64,000 nt of DNA from Streptomyces himalayensis subsp. himalayensis (lineage in GTDB: Bacteria; Actinomycetota; Actinomycetes; Streptomycetales; Streptomycetaceae): assembly GCF_013778455.1 (NCBI RefSeq), contig NZ_JACEHE010000014.1, positions 1 through 64,000 of the forward strand, given 5' to 3'. Within the stretch, counting starts at the first letter, position 1. Every line of letters begins with the position of its first letter. The position numbers were made by a program, and so were the translations under genes. Shown piece by piece: positions 29,587-37,057 of this stretch. Under the pieces are notes generated by a model, which had not been told where the DNA came from, searched no databases, and saw only the letters and a list, made by a program, of their open reading frames with translations.

Positions 29587-29601
29587 GGAAGAGCTGTGGG
29601 A

Positions 29602-30630
29602 TCAGACCTGGCCGGCCTTCTCCAGAGCGGTGCAGCAGGTGTCGACGATCAGACGCGTCACCGTGTACGGGTCGACGTTCGCGTTCGGGCGGCGGTCCTC
29701 GATGTAACCCTTGCCGTCCTTCTCGACCTGCCACGGGATACGGACCGAGGCGCCACGGTTGGAGACGCCGTAGCTGTACTTGTCCCACGGGGCGGTCTCG
29801 TGCAGACCGGTCAGGCGGTCGTCGATGCCGGCGCCGTAGTTCTTGACGTGGTCGAGCGGCTTAGAGCCCTCGCCCAGGGACTCGCACGCGGTGATGATCG
29901 CGTCGTAGCCCTCGCGCATCGCCTTCGTGGAGAAGTTGGTGTGCGCGCCGGCGCCGTTCCAGTCGCCCTTGACCGGCTTGGGGTCGAGGGTGGCGGCGAC
30001 GCCGAAGTCCTCGGCGGTGCGGTAGAGCAGCCAGCGGGCCACCCACAGCTGGTCGGAGACCTCCAGCGGGGACAGCGGGCCGACCTGGAACTCCCACTGA
30101 CCCGGCATGACCTCGGCGTTGATGCCGGAGATGCCCAGGCCCGCCTTCAGGCAGTTCTCGAGGTGGGCCTCGACGATGTCGCGGCCGAAGATCTCGTCGG
30201 AACCGACGCCGCAGTAGTAGCCGCCCTGCGGGGCCGGGAAGCCGCCCTTCGGGAAGCCGAGCGGGTAGCCGTCCTTGAAGAACGTGTACTCCTGCTCGAT
30301 GCCGAAGATCGGCTCCTGCGCGGCGAACTTCTCCGCGACCTCGGTCAGCTGGGCGCGCGTGTTGGACGCGTGCGGCGTGAAGTCGATGTTGAGGACCTCG
30401 CACAGGACGAGGACGTCGTCACCGCCGCGGATCGGGTCCGGGCAGGAGAAGACCGGCTTGAGCACGCAGTCCGACGCGTGGCCCTCGGCCTGGTTGGTGC
30501 TGGACCCGTCGAAGCCCCAGATGGGGAGCTCGGCACCCTTGGCGTCGTCCGCCAGGATCTTCGTCTTGGAACGAAGCTTGGCCGTCGGCTCGGTGCCGTC
30601 GATCCAGATGTACTCAGCCTTGAACGTCAC
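29602..30630 (-). CDS. glnII: Glutamine synthetase type II
   Basis: A eukaryote-like GSII that makes glutamine from glutamate and ammonia; 342 residues, versus about 470 for GSI. Motifs include IWIDGTEPTAKLRSKTK, LPIWGFDGSSTNQAEG, the ATP-region FGIEQEYTFF and NGAGAHTNFST, and the C-terminal NRGASVRIP. I chose the GTG at 30630 because the product then starts VTFKAEYIWIDG as in other Streptomyces and GAGGA precedes it; an ATG five codons upstream is the alternative. It is not adenylylated by GlnE in known streptomycetes. Transcription is probably under GlnR; an inverted repeat lies upstream. Confidence 0.96.
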   Translation of the reverse strand: MTFKAEYIWIDGTEPTAKLRSKTKILADDAKGAELPIWGFDGSSTNQAEGHASDCVLKPVFSCPDPIRGGDDVLVLCEVLNIDFTPHASNTRAQLTEVAEKFAAQEPIFGIEQEYTFFKDGYPLGFPKGGFPAPQGGYYCGVGSDEIFGRDIVEAHLENCLKAGLGISGINAEVMPGQWEFQVGPLSPLEVSDQLWVARWLLYRTAEDFGVAATLDPKPVKGDWNGAGAHTNFSTKAMREGYDAIITACESLGEGSKPLDHVKNYGAGIDDRLTGLHETAPWDKYSYGVSNRGASVRIPWQVEKDGKGYIEDRRPNANVDPYTVTRLIVDTCCTALEKAGQV

Positions 30631-30738
30631 GGGCCACATCCTCATTCGGGTCTTCTACGGCGCAGACATAACGTGCTGCGGGTGCTGCGGTGTACTCGGC
30701 AGCCTGTCAACCGGCGATTTCCCGATCATTGCCCGATT

Positions 30739-30763
30739 GTGAACCCCGTGTTACCGGGTTCAC
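30739..30763 (-). promoter_or_regulatory. Inverted repeat upstream of glnII
   Basis: GTGAACCC and GGGTTCAC flank a 9-bp spacer that contains a GTAAC element on the minus strand. GlnR half-sites resemble GTnAC and GAAAC, so this could be a degenerate GlnR site, but the 6-bp spacing seen at glnA is not reproduced. Another regulator is equally possible. Confidence 0.4.
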
Positions 30764-30930
30764 CTGTGATCTGTGCGGTGCGGTGAGTCACCTCGCGATC
30801 GCGTATGCGCCACCTGTGAGCGGGGCAGGCTGGGCTCGCCGACCGCTCGTATGCGATGGGCGCAGGTTCGTACCGGTCAGTCCGTAAGGCAGCCGGACGG
30901 CCCGCACGAAATGTCCCGTGGCCGCGCGAA

Positions 30931-30995
30931 CCGGACGTGCCGGCCCTGCCGCCTCTCGCCCGGAGCGGCGGCGAGCGGCGGGCCGGCACGTCCGG
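30931..30995 (-). terminator. Terminator of the secreted-protein gene
   Basis: CCGGACGTGCCGGCCC (30931-30946) pairs perfectly with GGGCCGGCACGTCCGG (30980-30995), with more pairing inside. It lies 3 bp past the end of the minus-strand gene. Confidence 0.8.
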
Positions 30996-30998
30996 CGG

Positions 30999-31730
30999 TC
31001 AGCCCACCTTCTCGATCCGGGCGTTGCGGATCAGGAACTTTCCGGGCTCGCGGACCTGCTCGAAGGCCGCGTTGTTCAGGAGCGCGCAGCTGCCGGACAC
31101 GGAGGTGACCTCGACGGTCGTGGACTTGTCGTTGTCCAGGTTCGTCACCTTCAGTTGCGTACCGACCGGGAACTGGTTGCTGGACGCGGCGGGCGCCCCG
31201 CCTTCACCGGAGAGCGTCACGGTGGAACCGGCGCAGACGACCTCGCCGACGGCTCCGGCCCCTGCCTCTTCGCCGCCACCGGGTTCCTCAGTGGCGGCGG
31301 TCTCCTGAGGAGCGCCCGGCTCCGCGGGGGCGGCGGTCTCCTCCGACGATCCGGCGCCCGCACCTGCACCCGTGCCCGTGCCGGCGCCCGCACCGGCATC
31401 CGCACCGGCGCCCGCGCCCGTCTCCGAACCGGCCGCCCCTCCCCCTGCCTCCGTCTCGCATCCTGAGGCCGCCTGCTTGCGCTTGATCTCCTCGATCACC
31501 GCGAGCCGGTTGGCGATCCGCGCCTCCGACTGCGCATCGGGGTCGGCCCGTTGACCGTCGATAAACTTCTGGTTGTTGGCGAGCGCCGTGGCCAGTCCGT
31601 CGCAGACCACCGACGTCGGTGCCGCGTTGCTGGTGCTCGCCATGGCGAAGGCCCCGCCGCCGGCGACGGCGGCGGCGCTCACCAGGAGCGCGATCTTCTT
31701 CCTCGGGCTGAGCGTCTTCCTGCGCGACAT
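30999..31730 (-). CDS. Secreted protein with Gly/Ala-rich linker
   Basis: A 243-residue exported protein. The signal peptide spans about residues 1-36 (MSRRKTLSPRKKIALLVSAA ... SNAAPTS). A helical segment VVCDGLATALANNQKFIDGQ ... EEIKRKQAASGC follows, then a linker of Gly-Ala, Glu and Pro (about residues 95-155), then a small all-beta domain with VVCAGSTVTLSG, VGTQLKVTNLDNDKSTTVEV and SGSCALLNNAAF. The last part resembles the double-psi beta-barrel ends of expansin/RlpA-like proteins, which suggests cell-wall or polysaccharide contact; this is tentative. AGGAGG precedes the ATG. Two exported proteins with this layout flank glnII (the other at 25.6-27.1 kb). Confidence 0.75.
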   Translation of the reverse strand: MSRRKTLSPRKKIALLVSAAAVAGGGAFAMASTSNAAPTSVVCDGLATALANNQKFIDGQRADPDAQSEARIANRLAVIEEIKRKQAASGCETEAGGGAAGSETGAGAGADAGAGAGTGTGAGAGAGSSEETAAPAEPGAPQETAATEEPGGGEEAGAGAVGEVVCAGSTVTLSGEGGAPAASSNQFPVGTQLKVTNLDNDKSTTVEVTSVSGSCALLNNAAFEQVREPGKFLIRNARIEKVG

Positions 31731-31854
31731 ACGTGCCTCCTGTCCCCGGCCGCCCCTGACGGCGGCCGGACGCGGGTACGTTCGGCATTACGTACGAGTA
31801 ACCCGACCAGGATGCTCAACAGTCACATCAGAAACAGCAACAACGGTCCAGCTG

Positions 31855-32223
31855 CTAGCGCGACAGCGCGTCCCGTACCGCCTCCTCCGTCCGCGCCACC
31901 ACCGCCGTCCCGTCGTCGGCCGTGATGATCGGACGCTGGATGAGCTTGGGATGCTCGGCCAGCGCCTTGATCCACCGGTCGCGGCCGGAGGCGTCACGCG
32001 GCCAGGCCTCACGGTCCTTGAGGTTCAGCTCCTTGGCGATCGCCTCCTGGGTGCGGGTGATGTCCCAGGGTTCGAGGCCGAGCTTGCCGAGCACATCGCG
32101 GATCTCGTCCTCGGTCGGTACGTCCTCGAGGTAGCGGCGCACCGTGTAGTCGGCGCCCTCCGCGTCGAGCAGGGTGAGCGCACTGCGGCATTTCGAGCAG
32201 GCCGGATTGATCCAGATCTCCAT
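31855..32223 (-). CDS. ArsC-family protein
   Basis: A thioredoxin-fold protein of 122 residues related to arsenate reductase and Spx. The active-site segment is INPACSKCRSALTLLD, so the motif is CSKC rather than the single Cys of plasmid ArsC. The ArsC C-terminal stretch HPKLIQRPIITADDGTAVVART contains the conserved Arg-Pro. No arsenic resistance genes are nearby, so a general thiol-redox role (YffB-like) is more likely than arsenate detoxification. The ATG at 32223 begins MEIWINPAC; a GTG three codons upstream is an alternative. Confidence 0.85.
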   Translation of the reverse strand: MEIWINPACSKCRSALTLLDAEGADYTVRRYLEDVPTEDEIRDVLGKLGLEPWDITRTQEAIAKELNLKDREAWPRDASGRDRWIKALAEHPKLIQRPIITADDGTAVVARTEEAVRDALSR

Positions 32224-32396
32224 GCCGCACACGGTACGTGAGCCTCATCGGCACCACCCGGAGCACCATCCGCCGCAGCATCCTACGAACCGTCATATCC
32301 CTTGTGGCCAGCGGCTTTTGTCAGTAGTGGGCGGTAGAATTGAAGAAGTGTTCGAGGGTGCCCGCCAGGGGCCCCGACGGCGACAGGAGGATGCCC

Positions 32397-32681
32397 GTGC
32401 CCGCTGCCGCACTCATGCAGACGACCCTGCCGATCGACCTTCCGTACGCACCGCTACAGAAGAGGCCGCTGCCCGCCGGACGCCCGCGGGAGTGGTACAT
32501 CACGCACAACCGCCGGCTCAAGGCCATGCGCCTCGCCATCGCCCTGCTCGACTCGGGCGTCTACATGCCGAACCAGGCGCACAACCAGCGGATCCGGAAC
32601 ACGGCGGAGCGCATAGGAATCCACCCGCCGTCGGACACCACGTGCCACATGGTGCGTGCGCTGATGCGTTACAGCCGCTGA
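32397..32681 (+). CDS. Conserved small Streptomyces protein
   Basis: A basic protein of 94 residues with no recognised domain. Its conserved-looking core is PREWYITHNRRLKAMRLAIA and PNQAHNQRIRNTAERIGIHP. The GTG at 32397 is favoured because AGGAGG lies 6 nt upstream; the ATG six bases earlier overlaps that site and is too close. The charged helical composition suggests nucleic-acid or protein binding, but function is unknown. It is followed by a hairpin terminator at 32707-32750. Confidence 0.7.
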   Translation: MPAAALMQTTLPIDLPYAPLQKRPLPAGRPREWYITHNRRLKAMRLAIALLDSGVYMPNQAHNQRIRNTAERIGIHPPSDTTCHMVRALMRYSR

Positions 32682-32706
32682 TCCGGCTCTGACGCACAGT
32701 GTCACA

Positions 32707-32750
32707 AGGTCCCGTGCGCCCGGAGCCGAGTACGAGGGGGCACGGGACCT
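32707..32750 (+). terminator. Terminator after the small conserved gene
   Basis: AGGTCCCGTGC (32707-32717 region) pairs with GCACGGGACCT (32740-32750), 11 bp perfect, loop 22 nt. Confidence 0.7.
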
Positions 32751-32798
32751 GCCGCGTCGTGACCTGCGACATGGTCTGTGATCTCCCGGACAAGGCGC

Positions 32799-33063
32799 CT
32801 AGGCCCTGTCGTCAAACTCCCTCCCCCAGCTACCGCTGGGAGGTGCCCCCAGCCCCGCGACGCCTGGCACGCACTCCCCCAGCTAACGCTGGGAGGTGCC
32901 CCCACGCCGCGTTGCCGAAAAGCCCTAGTAGCTCCTCCCCCATAGCCTTAAGGGCATGGGGGTACCCCCATCGAGGACTTTCCGGCGCCTTGCGATCGCA
33001 CGCACCAGACGCCGCGGGGCCCGCCCTTCGGGCGGACGGCGGGAGTTTGACGACAGGGCCTAG
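32799..33063. mobile_element. 265-bp MITE with perfect 23-bp terminal inverted repeats
   Basis: The left end 32799-32821 (CTAGGCCCTGTCGTCAAACT and three C) is the exact reverse complement of the right end 33041-33063. Within these termini a TA dinucleotide flanks GGCCCTGTCGTC on both sides, consistent with a TA target duplication as in IS630/Tc1-mariner-type elements. There is no transposase ORF. The interior has a long imperfect hairpin (GCCGAAAAGCCC near 32913 with the complement ending at 32984) and three copies of the short dispersed palindrome (32821-32850, 32874-32903, 32935-32969). I know very similar sequences as high-copy repeats in other Streptomyces genomes. Confidence 0.9.
32821..32969. 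repeat. Three nested copies of the dispersed palindrome
   Basis: Copies at 32821-32850 and 32874-32903 are nearly identical (CTCCCCCAGCTA then CGCTGGGAGGTGCCCCC). The copy at 32935-32969 is the CCTTAAGGG variant, like those at 22535 and 29172, and it sits in the loop of an inner MITE hairpin. Confidence 0.8.
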
Positions 33064-33072
33064 CCTGGGAGA

Positions 33073-34194
33073 ATGCCCCGGACACATGGGGACGGCCCGG
33101 TCACCCTGTTCCTCTGCGGCGACGTGATGCTCGGTCGCGGCGTCGACCAGGTCCTTCCGTACCCCGGAGACCCGGCTCTGCGGGAGAGCTACATCCGGGA
33201 TGCCCGCGGTTATGTCGAGCTGGCCGTGGAGCAGAACGGCCCGATTCCCCGTCCGGTCGGCTTTCCCTGGCCCTGGGGCGACGCCCTGCCGGTGCTCGAA
33301 GAGGCCGCTCCGGACGTCCGGTTGGTCAATCTGGAGACCAGCGTCACGCGGGACGGCACGTTCGCCCCCGGCAAGGCCGTGCACTACCGGATGAGCCCGG
33401 AGAACCTGCCGTGCCTGGCCGCCGCCCGCCCCGACGTGTGCGCCCTGGCCAACAACCACGTACTGGACTTCGGGCGCCGCGGTCTGGAGGAGACACTCAG
33501 CAGTCTCGCGGGCGCGGGGCTGCCGACAGCGGGCGCCGGGCGGAACGCGGCCGAGGCCCGGCTACCCGCGGTCGTCCCGCTGGCCGGGGGCGGCCGCGTC
33601 CTGGTCTTCTCCTTCGGCATGCCGTCCAGCGGCATACCGCGGAGCTGGGCGGCGGGCGAGGGCAGGCCCGGCGTGGAGCTGGTGGCCGATCCTTCGGAGG
33701 CCGCCGCGGACCTGATCACCAGCCGTGTACGGCAGATGAAGCGGCCCGGGGACATCGCGGTCGCCTCGATCCACTGGGGCCCCAACTGGGGCTACGAGGT
33801 CTCGGCAGGTGAGACGCGCTTCGCGCACGCACTCGTCGACGGCGGCGTCGACCTCGTGCACGGCCACTCGTCGCACCATCCCCGCCCGGTGGAGATGTAC
33901 CGGGGGAAGCTCGTCCTCTACGGCTGCGGCGACTTCATCGACGACTACGAGGGCATCAGCGGCTACGAGCGCTACCGGGACGATCTCCGGCTGCTCTTCC
34001 TGGTCTCGCTGGAGCCGGAGACCGGGAGGCCGGCGGAGGTGCGGATGGTGCCGCTGCAGGCCCGGCAGATGCGGCTGCGGCGTGCTTCGAGCAAGGACTC
34101 GGAGTGGCTGCGGGCCGTACTCGACCGGATCAGCGAGGGCTTCGGCCTGCGTGTGGACCGCGAGCCGGACGGGGCGCTCGCGCTGCGGTGGTAA
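33073..34194 (+). CDS. CapA-family protein
   Basis: A 373-residue metallophosphoesterase-like protein of the CapA/PgsA family (PF09587). The N-terminus TLFLCGDVMLGRGVDQVL carries the first metal-binding motif. Others are VRLVNLETSV, VCALANNHVLDFG (NNH motif) and IHWGPNWGYE, then VDLVHGHSSHHPRPVEMYRG near the C-terminus. CapA is needed for poly-gamma-glutamate capsule in bacilli, but solitary actinobacterial homologues have no assigned substrate. No signal peptide is evident. The ribosome site (GGGAGA) sits outside the MITE, whose end is 9 bp from the ATG, so any promoter must lie within or beyond that element. Confidence 0.88.
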   Translation: MPRTHGDGPVTLFLCGDVMLGRGVDQVLPYPGDPALRESYIRDARGYVELAVEQNGPIPRPVGFPWPWGDALPVLEEAAPDVRLVNLETSVTRDGTFAPGKAVHYRMSPENLPCLAAARPDVCALANNHVLDFGRRGLEETLSSLAGAGLPTAGAGRNAAEARLPAVVPLAGGGRVLVFSFGMPSSGIPRSWAAGEGRPGVELVADPSEAAADLITSRVRQMKRPGDIAVASIHWGPNWGYEVSAGETRFAHALVDGGVDLVHGHSSHHPRPVEMYRGKLVLYGCGDFIDDYEGISGYERYRDDLRLLFLVSLEPETGRPAEVRMVPLQARQMRLRRASSKDSEWLRAVLDRISEGFGLRVDREPDGALALRW

Positions 34195-34248
34195 TCAGTG
34201 CCGGGCAGGGCAGGGTCCGTCTCAGTGCCGGGCAGGGCGGGGTCCGTC
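34195..34248. repeat. 27-bp tandem duplication
   Basis: Two 27-bp copies (TCAGTGCCGGGCAGGGC then AGGGTCCGTC or GGGGTCCGTC) differing at one base fill the space between the CapA and PolX stop codons. Confidence 0.85.
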
Positions 34249-35976
34249 TCACGCCGACCGCCCGCCGCGCAGGAACTTGCGCAGCCGCCCGAGCGGCCAG
34301 GTGTTGATCACGTCATCCCCGGTGAGCCAGCCGCGCTGTGCCGTGCCCACCCCGTAGCGCAGAAACGCCAGGTGGAGGACGGAGTGGGCGTCGGTGTCGA
34401 TCACGAACTTCGCGCCGTACTCCTTGGCGCGCAGGATGTCCTCGTCGCACAGGTCCAGGCGGTCGGGCTGGGCGTTGACCTCCAGCGCGGTGCCGGTGCG
34501 GGCGCAGGCGGCGAACACCTCGTCGAGGTCCGCGTCGATGCCCGGCCGTTTGCCGATCAGCCGGGTTGTCGGATGGCCGATGACGTTGACGTGCGGGTTC
34601 TCGCAGGCGCGCACGAGGCGCCGGGTCATCTCCTTCCGGCTCAGGTTGAAGTGCGAGTGCACCGAGGCCACGCACAGGTCGAAGCCCGCGAGGAACTCGT
34701 CGGGCCAGTCCAGCTCGCCTTCGGGCCCGATGTTGAGCTCGGTGCCGTGCAGCAGCCGCATGCGGTGGTGCTTGCCGTCGAGCTCCCGGACCTGTTCGCG
34801 CTGGGCGAGGATCTTCTCGTCGGTCATGCGTTGCATGTACAGGTTGGGGGCGTGATCGGTGATCGCGTAGTACGCGTAGCCGCGCTGGGCTGCGGCCTCG
34901 ACCATCTCCTCCAGCGGGGCGAGGCCGTCGGTGAGGTCGGTGTGGGTGTGCAGGTCACCGCGGATGTCCCGCTCCGTCACCAGGTCGGGCAGCTCGCCGC
35001 GCAGCCCCGCCTGGACCTCGCCCCGGTCCTCGCGCAGGGTGGGCGGGATCCAGGGCAGGCCGAGCCTGGCGTACACGTCCTCCTCGGACCGGGAGGCGAC
35101 GCTCTTGCCGCTCTCCGTCTCGAACAGGCCGTACTCCGAGAGCTTCAGTCCCTGGCGGACGGCGATCGTGCGGGTGCGGATGTTGTGCGCCTTGGAGCCG
35201 GTGAAGTACTGCAGTCCGGCGCCCCACGAGTCAGGCGGCAGCACCCGTAGATCGATCTGGAGCCCCTTCGTGGTGCGGATCGAGGTCTTCTTCTCGCCGT
35301 GGGCGATGACCTCGGCGGTGGCGGGAAGCTCGCTGAGCGCGTCCATGAAGGGGGCCGAGCGACCAGCGGCGACCAGGATGTCGATGTCGCCGATCGTCTC
35401 CTTCATCCGGCGCAGGGATCCCGCGTAGGTGCAGCTCTGGCAGCCCGTCACCCCGGAGAGCTCGGCCACGACCTCCTCCGCCTGCTCCATGGCCATGCTC
35501 AGCAGGATGCGGTCGCCCGCCTGCTGCAGGAGGGCGATGCCGTGCAGGATGTTCTGCTCGGTCTTCTCGCCGAAGCCCTTCAGATCGCGCAGCTTCTCCG
35601 CGTGGATGGCGTCGGCCAGCTCGCTGACTGACGAGATGTGCAGGTCCTCGTAGAGCGTCATGGCCTTCTTGGGGCCGAGCGTGGGGATCGTGATGAGCTC
35701 CCGTACGCCGGCGGGGATCTTCGCCCGGGTCTCCTCGACCGCCGTGATCCTGCCGGTGCGGAAGTACTCGACGATCTTCTCGGCGATCGACTTGCCCACG
35801 CCCGGGATGTCCCGCAGCTCGGCGGCGTCCAGCTGGGAGACGTCTCGGGGGTGGCCGCCGATCGCACGTGCCGCCTTCTCGTAGACGCGTGCCTTGAACG
35901 CGTCTCCGTGGGTGATCGCGATGAGGTCCGCGTACTCCTTGAGGAGCGCCTCGACCTCTTCGTTGGGCCGTGCCAC
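34249..35976 (-). CDS. polX: DNA polymerase X with PHP domain
   Basis: A family X DNA polymerase/3'-5' exonuclease for base-excision repair, 575 residues. The N-terminal helix-hairpin-helix region (LRDIPGVGKSIAEKIVEYF) and the nucleotidyltransferase domain carry catalytic Asp pairs in GDIDILVAAG and LQIDLRVLPPDSWGAGL. From about residue 340 the PHP domain starts at GDLHTHTDLTDG with YYAITDHAPN, LHGTELNIG, CVASVHSHF and NVIGHPTTRLIG, all metal-binding motifs of the exonuclease. Architecture and length match bacterial PolX. Start chosen at MARPNEEVEALLKEYADL. Confidence 0.95.
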   Translation of the reverse strand: MARPNEEVEALLKEYADLIAITHGDAFKARVYEKAARAIGGHPRDVSQLDAAELRDIPGVGKSIAEKIVEYFRTGRITAVEETRAKIPAGVRELITIPTLGPKKAMTLYEDLHISSVSELADAIHAEKLRDLKGFGEKTEQNILHGIALLQQAGDRILLSMAMEQAEEVVAELSGVTGCQSCTYAGSLRRMKETIGDIDILVAAGRSAPFMDALSELPATAEVIAHGEKKTSIRTTKGLQIDLRVLPPDSWGAGLQYFTGSKAHNIRTRTIAVRQGLKLSEYGLFETESGKSVASRSEEDVYARLGLPWIPPTLREDRGEVQAGLRGELPDLVTERDIRGDLHTHTDLTDGLAPLEEMVEAAAQRGYAYYAITDHAPNLYMQRMTDEKILAQREQVRELDGKHHRMRLLHGTELNIGPEGELDWPDEFLAGFDLCVASVHSHFNLSRKEMTRRLVRACENPHVNVIGHPTTRLIGKRPGIDADLDEVFAACARTGTALEVNAQPDRLDLCDEDILRAKEYGAKFVIDTDAHSVLHLAFLRYGVGTAQRGWLTGDDVINTWPLGRLRKFLRGGRSA

Positions 35977-36136
35977 GTCTCCAGTCTAAGAGCGCGAGGC
36001 GCCCAGCAGATCGAACTGATGTGCAAAGCGGGCTTCTGTGCGGGAGTTCTGGACAAATCCCCGGGAATTTTGGCACCGTGAGGGGCGCCGGGCCGTAATC
36101 GAACACACGGCCGATATTTTTCCGGGGGTCTCCTTC

Positions 36137-37057
36137 ATGCCATCCGCCCGCCTCGCACCGGACGTCGCCGCCTTCTACGCCACACAGAGCGCATTCTCCG
36201 ACCCGGGCACGCTCGCCTCGCTCTACGCCGACCTGCCGGCCGATCCGCGGCAACTCGCCCGTATCGCCCGTGACCTGACGATCCATCGAGTCGAAGGGGA
36301 GCTCTACCGCTACGACATCCCGCAGGACCGCCTGCACAACGACGCCGAGACGCGCTACATCGACGACATCCTGCGCATCATCACCGAGCGGAACGACGCC
36401 CCGCTGACGCGGCGGCGCGAGACCGGCGACCGCTTCGTCGGCGTCTGCCGCGACTTCACGCTGCTGCACTGCTCGTTCCTGCGCCACGCGGGCATCCCCG
36501 CGCGACTGCGGTCCGGGTTCGCCGATTACTGGGGCTTCGATGGCGGCTTCCACGTCGACCATGTGGTCACCGAGTACTGGGACGACGAGCGGGGGTGGCT
36601 GCTCGCCGATGCGCAGCTGGCCGACCCGCTGGTCACCGACAACTTCAAGATCGAGTTCGACCCCATGGACGTGCCCCGCGACCGCTTCCTCGTCGCGGGC
36701 TCGGCCTGGCGGACGATCCGCGCGGGCGAGGCGGACCCGAAGACGTTCGGGCTCCACCTCCCGGACGGGCCGCTGGTGGGGGAGTGGTTCGTGGCGGGCA
36801 ACATCCGGCTCGACCTGGCGGCGCTGAACAAGATCGAGACGCTGCTGTGGGACGTCTGGGGGGTGGGTGCGGGCGGCGACGGTGAGATGACGGACGAGAT
36901 TCACGAGCTGTACGACCAGGCCTCGCTGGTGGCGTGCGACGACGTGCCGTTCGAGGAGGCGCGGAAGCTGTTCGCGGAGAACGACGGGCTGCGGACGCCG
37001 AAGACGGTGCTGTCGATGGCACCGTTCAACGGCCACAGCCACGTGACGCTGAGGTGA
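36137..37057 (+). CDS. Transglutaminase-like domain protein
   Basis: A 306-residue cytoplasmic protein with a transglutaminase/protease-like fold. The presumed catalytic Cys is in RFVGVCRDFTLLHCSFLRHA, followed by GIPARLRSGFADYW, and the His is in GGFHVDHVVTEYW with Asp in LLADAQL. Bacterial members of this family act as peptidases, peptide N-glycanase-like enzymes or cross-linkers; the substrate is unknown. The ATG at 36137 (MPSARLAPDVAAFYATQ) has a weak ribosome site. A perfect 38-bp palindrome 52 bp downstream is a plausible terminator. This is the last chromosomal-looking gene before the integrative element. Confidence 0.85.
   Translation: MPSARLAPDVAAFYATQSAFSDPGTLASLYADLPADPRQLARIARDLTIHRVEGELYRYDIPQDRLHNDAETRYIDDILRIITERNDAPLTRRRETGDRFVGVCRDFTLLHCSFLRHAGIPARLRSGFADYWGFDGGFHVDHVVTEYWDDERGWLLADAQLADPLVTDNFKIEFDPMDVPRDRFLVAGSAWRTIRAGEADPKTFGLHLPDGPLVGEWFVAGNIRLDLAALNKIETLLWDVWGVGAGGDGEMTDEIHELYDQASLVACDDVPFEEARKLFAENDGLRTPKTVLSMAPFNGHSHVTLR

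Larger units (their letters stand above)
29138..29601. other. Region between the orphan regulator and glnII
   Basis: This 464-bp gap holds one copy of the dispersed 36-bp palindrome (29172-29207), a candidate 33-codon minus-strand leader ORF (29303-29404), direct repeats of GCCCACAA at about 29478-29538, and the glnII terminator (29548-29586). No larger gene is supported. Confidence 0.6.
30631..30998. other. glnII upstream region and terminator of the secreted-protein gene
   Basis: 368 bp without a coding frame. The glnII-proximal part has the inverted repeat at 30739-30763 and a TTGACA-like hexamer (minus strand, 30705-30710). The distal part is occupied by the hairpin at 30931-30995. Confidence 0.6.
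32682..33072. other. Spacer occupied by a terminator and a MITE
   Basis: Of these 391 bp, 32707-32750 is a terminator and 32799-33063 a miniature transposable element. Only 9 bp separate the element from the next gene, so little ancestral promoter DNA remains. Confidence 0.8.

Noticed and set aside
31855..32223. Arsenic resistance operon
   Set aside because: The ArsC-like protein has a CSKC motif and no arsB, arsR or Acr3 neighbour.
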